A stretch of DNA of 14,425 bases from an uncultured Clostridia bacterium (GTDB taxonomy: Bacteria; Bacillota; Clostridia; UMGS1883). Shown here in pieces: positions 14,254 through 14,425 of this stretch. The stretch spans positions 1 to 14,425 of the forward strand of contig CAKSNY010000042.1 of the NCBI GenBank assembly GCA_934476455.1. Direction: 5' to 3'. Made by a program: the position numbers and the translations under genes. The first letter of the stretch is position 1. Each line of letters begins with the position of its first letter. The notes beneath the pieces are model-generated. The model did no database searches. It was given only the letters and a program-made list of their open reading frames with translations, and had not been told where the DNA came from.

Positions 14254-14421
14254 TCAATCTGTGTATTCGATACTTTCCAATGTTTGTCTGAAATTTCTGC
14301 GAACGGCAGCCAAATATTCTTCCCTGAGCGCCTTTTGCTCTGCAGCTTCTTTCGGAGTAAGCGCCCCCTCGCGCTGCTTTTTTGCAAGAAAATTTATTCT
14401 CGCTATTTTTTTTGCGGTCAT
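14254..14421 (-). CDS. UPF0291 (YnzC/DUF896) family protein
   Basis: A complete 55-residue protein is encoded from ATG at 14421 to TGA at 14254-14256: it starts MTAKKIARINFLAKKQREG, continues LTPKEAAEQKALREEYL, and ends in LESIEYTD. These are the hallmark segments of the UPF0291/DUF896 family, small helical-hairpin cytoplasmic proteins common in Bacillota whose function is poorly defined (the B. subtilis member YnzC is linked to the SOS-induced yneA operon). Its length is normal for the family. The ribosome binding site would lie outside the window. It is the first gene of a pair with the HPr-like gene. Confidence 0.93.
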   Translation of the reverse strand: MTAKKIARINFLAKKQREGALTPKEAAEQKALREEYLAAVRRNFRQTLESIEYTD

Positions 14422-14425
14422 ACAC

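Noticed and set aside
14238..14387. N-terminal extension of the HPr-like protein
   Set aside because: It overlaps the complete UPF0291 gene in a different frame, and HPr homology starts at the ATG at 14237, which has a ribosome binding site.
1..14425. CRISPR array, insertion-sequence transposase or phage genes
   Set aside because: No regularly spaced repeats, DDE transposase motifs or phage structural genes were seen on either strand.

Overview
The window looks like chromosomal DNA from a Gram-positive, low-to-moderate GC member of the Bacillota, most likely class Clostridia. The reasons are strong AGGAGG-type ribosome binding sites, frequent TTG/GTG starts, a UPF0291 (YnzC-type) gene next to an HPr-like gene, an SLH-domain surface protein, and a resolvase fragment of the type found on clostridial mobile elements. 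The species cannot be named from the sequence.

Positions 1-206 are a leader region. It holds a weak terminator-like hairpin, a perfect 12-bp inverted repeat inside a longer imperfect stem, and a lone TATAAT box. Positions 207-13112 are a plus-strand surface-polysaccharide (Wzx/Wzy-type) operon. The order is: Wzy-like polymerase; two tandem paralogous Wzz-like co-polymerases; polysaccharide pyruvyl transferase; undecaprenyl-phosphate sugar-1-phosphate transferase; GT4; GT2; GT4; a secreted SLH-domain protein; GT2; Wzx-like flippase. Most neighbours overlap by 4-17 nt, so they are probably translationally coupled. The exception is the SLH gene, which has 77 and 102 nt of non-coding DNA on either side and follows a GT4 that seems to lack its usual C-terminal tail.

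Inferred pathway: the sugar-1-phosphate transferase loads the first sugar on undecaprenyl phosphate. Four glycosyltransferases extend it, which fits a repeat unit of about five sugars. The pyruvyl transferase adds a ketal pyruvate, Wzx flips the unit, Wzy polymerises it, and the Wzz pair sets chain length. SLH domains are known to bind pyruvylated cell-wall polysaccharide, so the SLH protein could be a ligand of this cluster's product. No tyrosine kinase, phosphatase or transcriptional regulator is visible.

Positions 13113-13733 are a scar. A roughly 390-bp minus-strand fragment carries the 3' end of a cytosine-5 DNA methyltransferase and the 5' end of a serine recombinase, and it is bounded by two copies of AACAGA. 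Splicing it out rejoins a short plus-strand reading frame that ends at 13733, just before a strong bidirectional terminator. The far right (13864-14425) is minus-strand housekeeping DNA: tRNA-Trp with a consensus promoter, an HPr-like protein without the active-site histidine, and UPF0291. The polysaccharide cluster therefore ends facing the 3' end of a tRNA gene.
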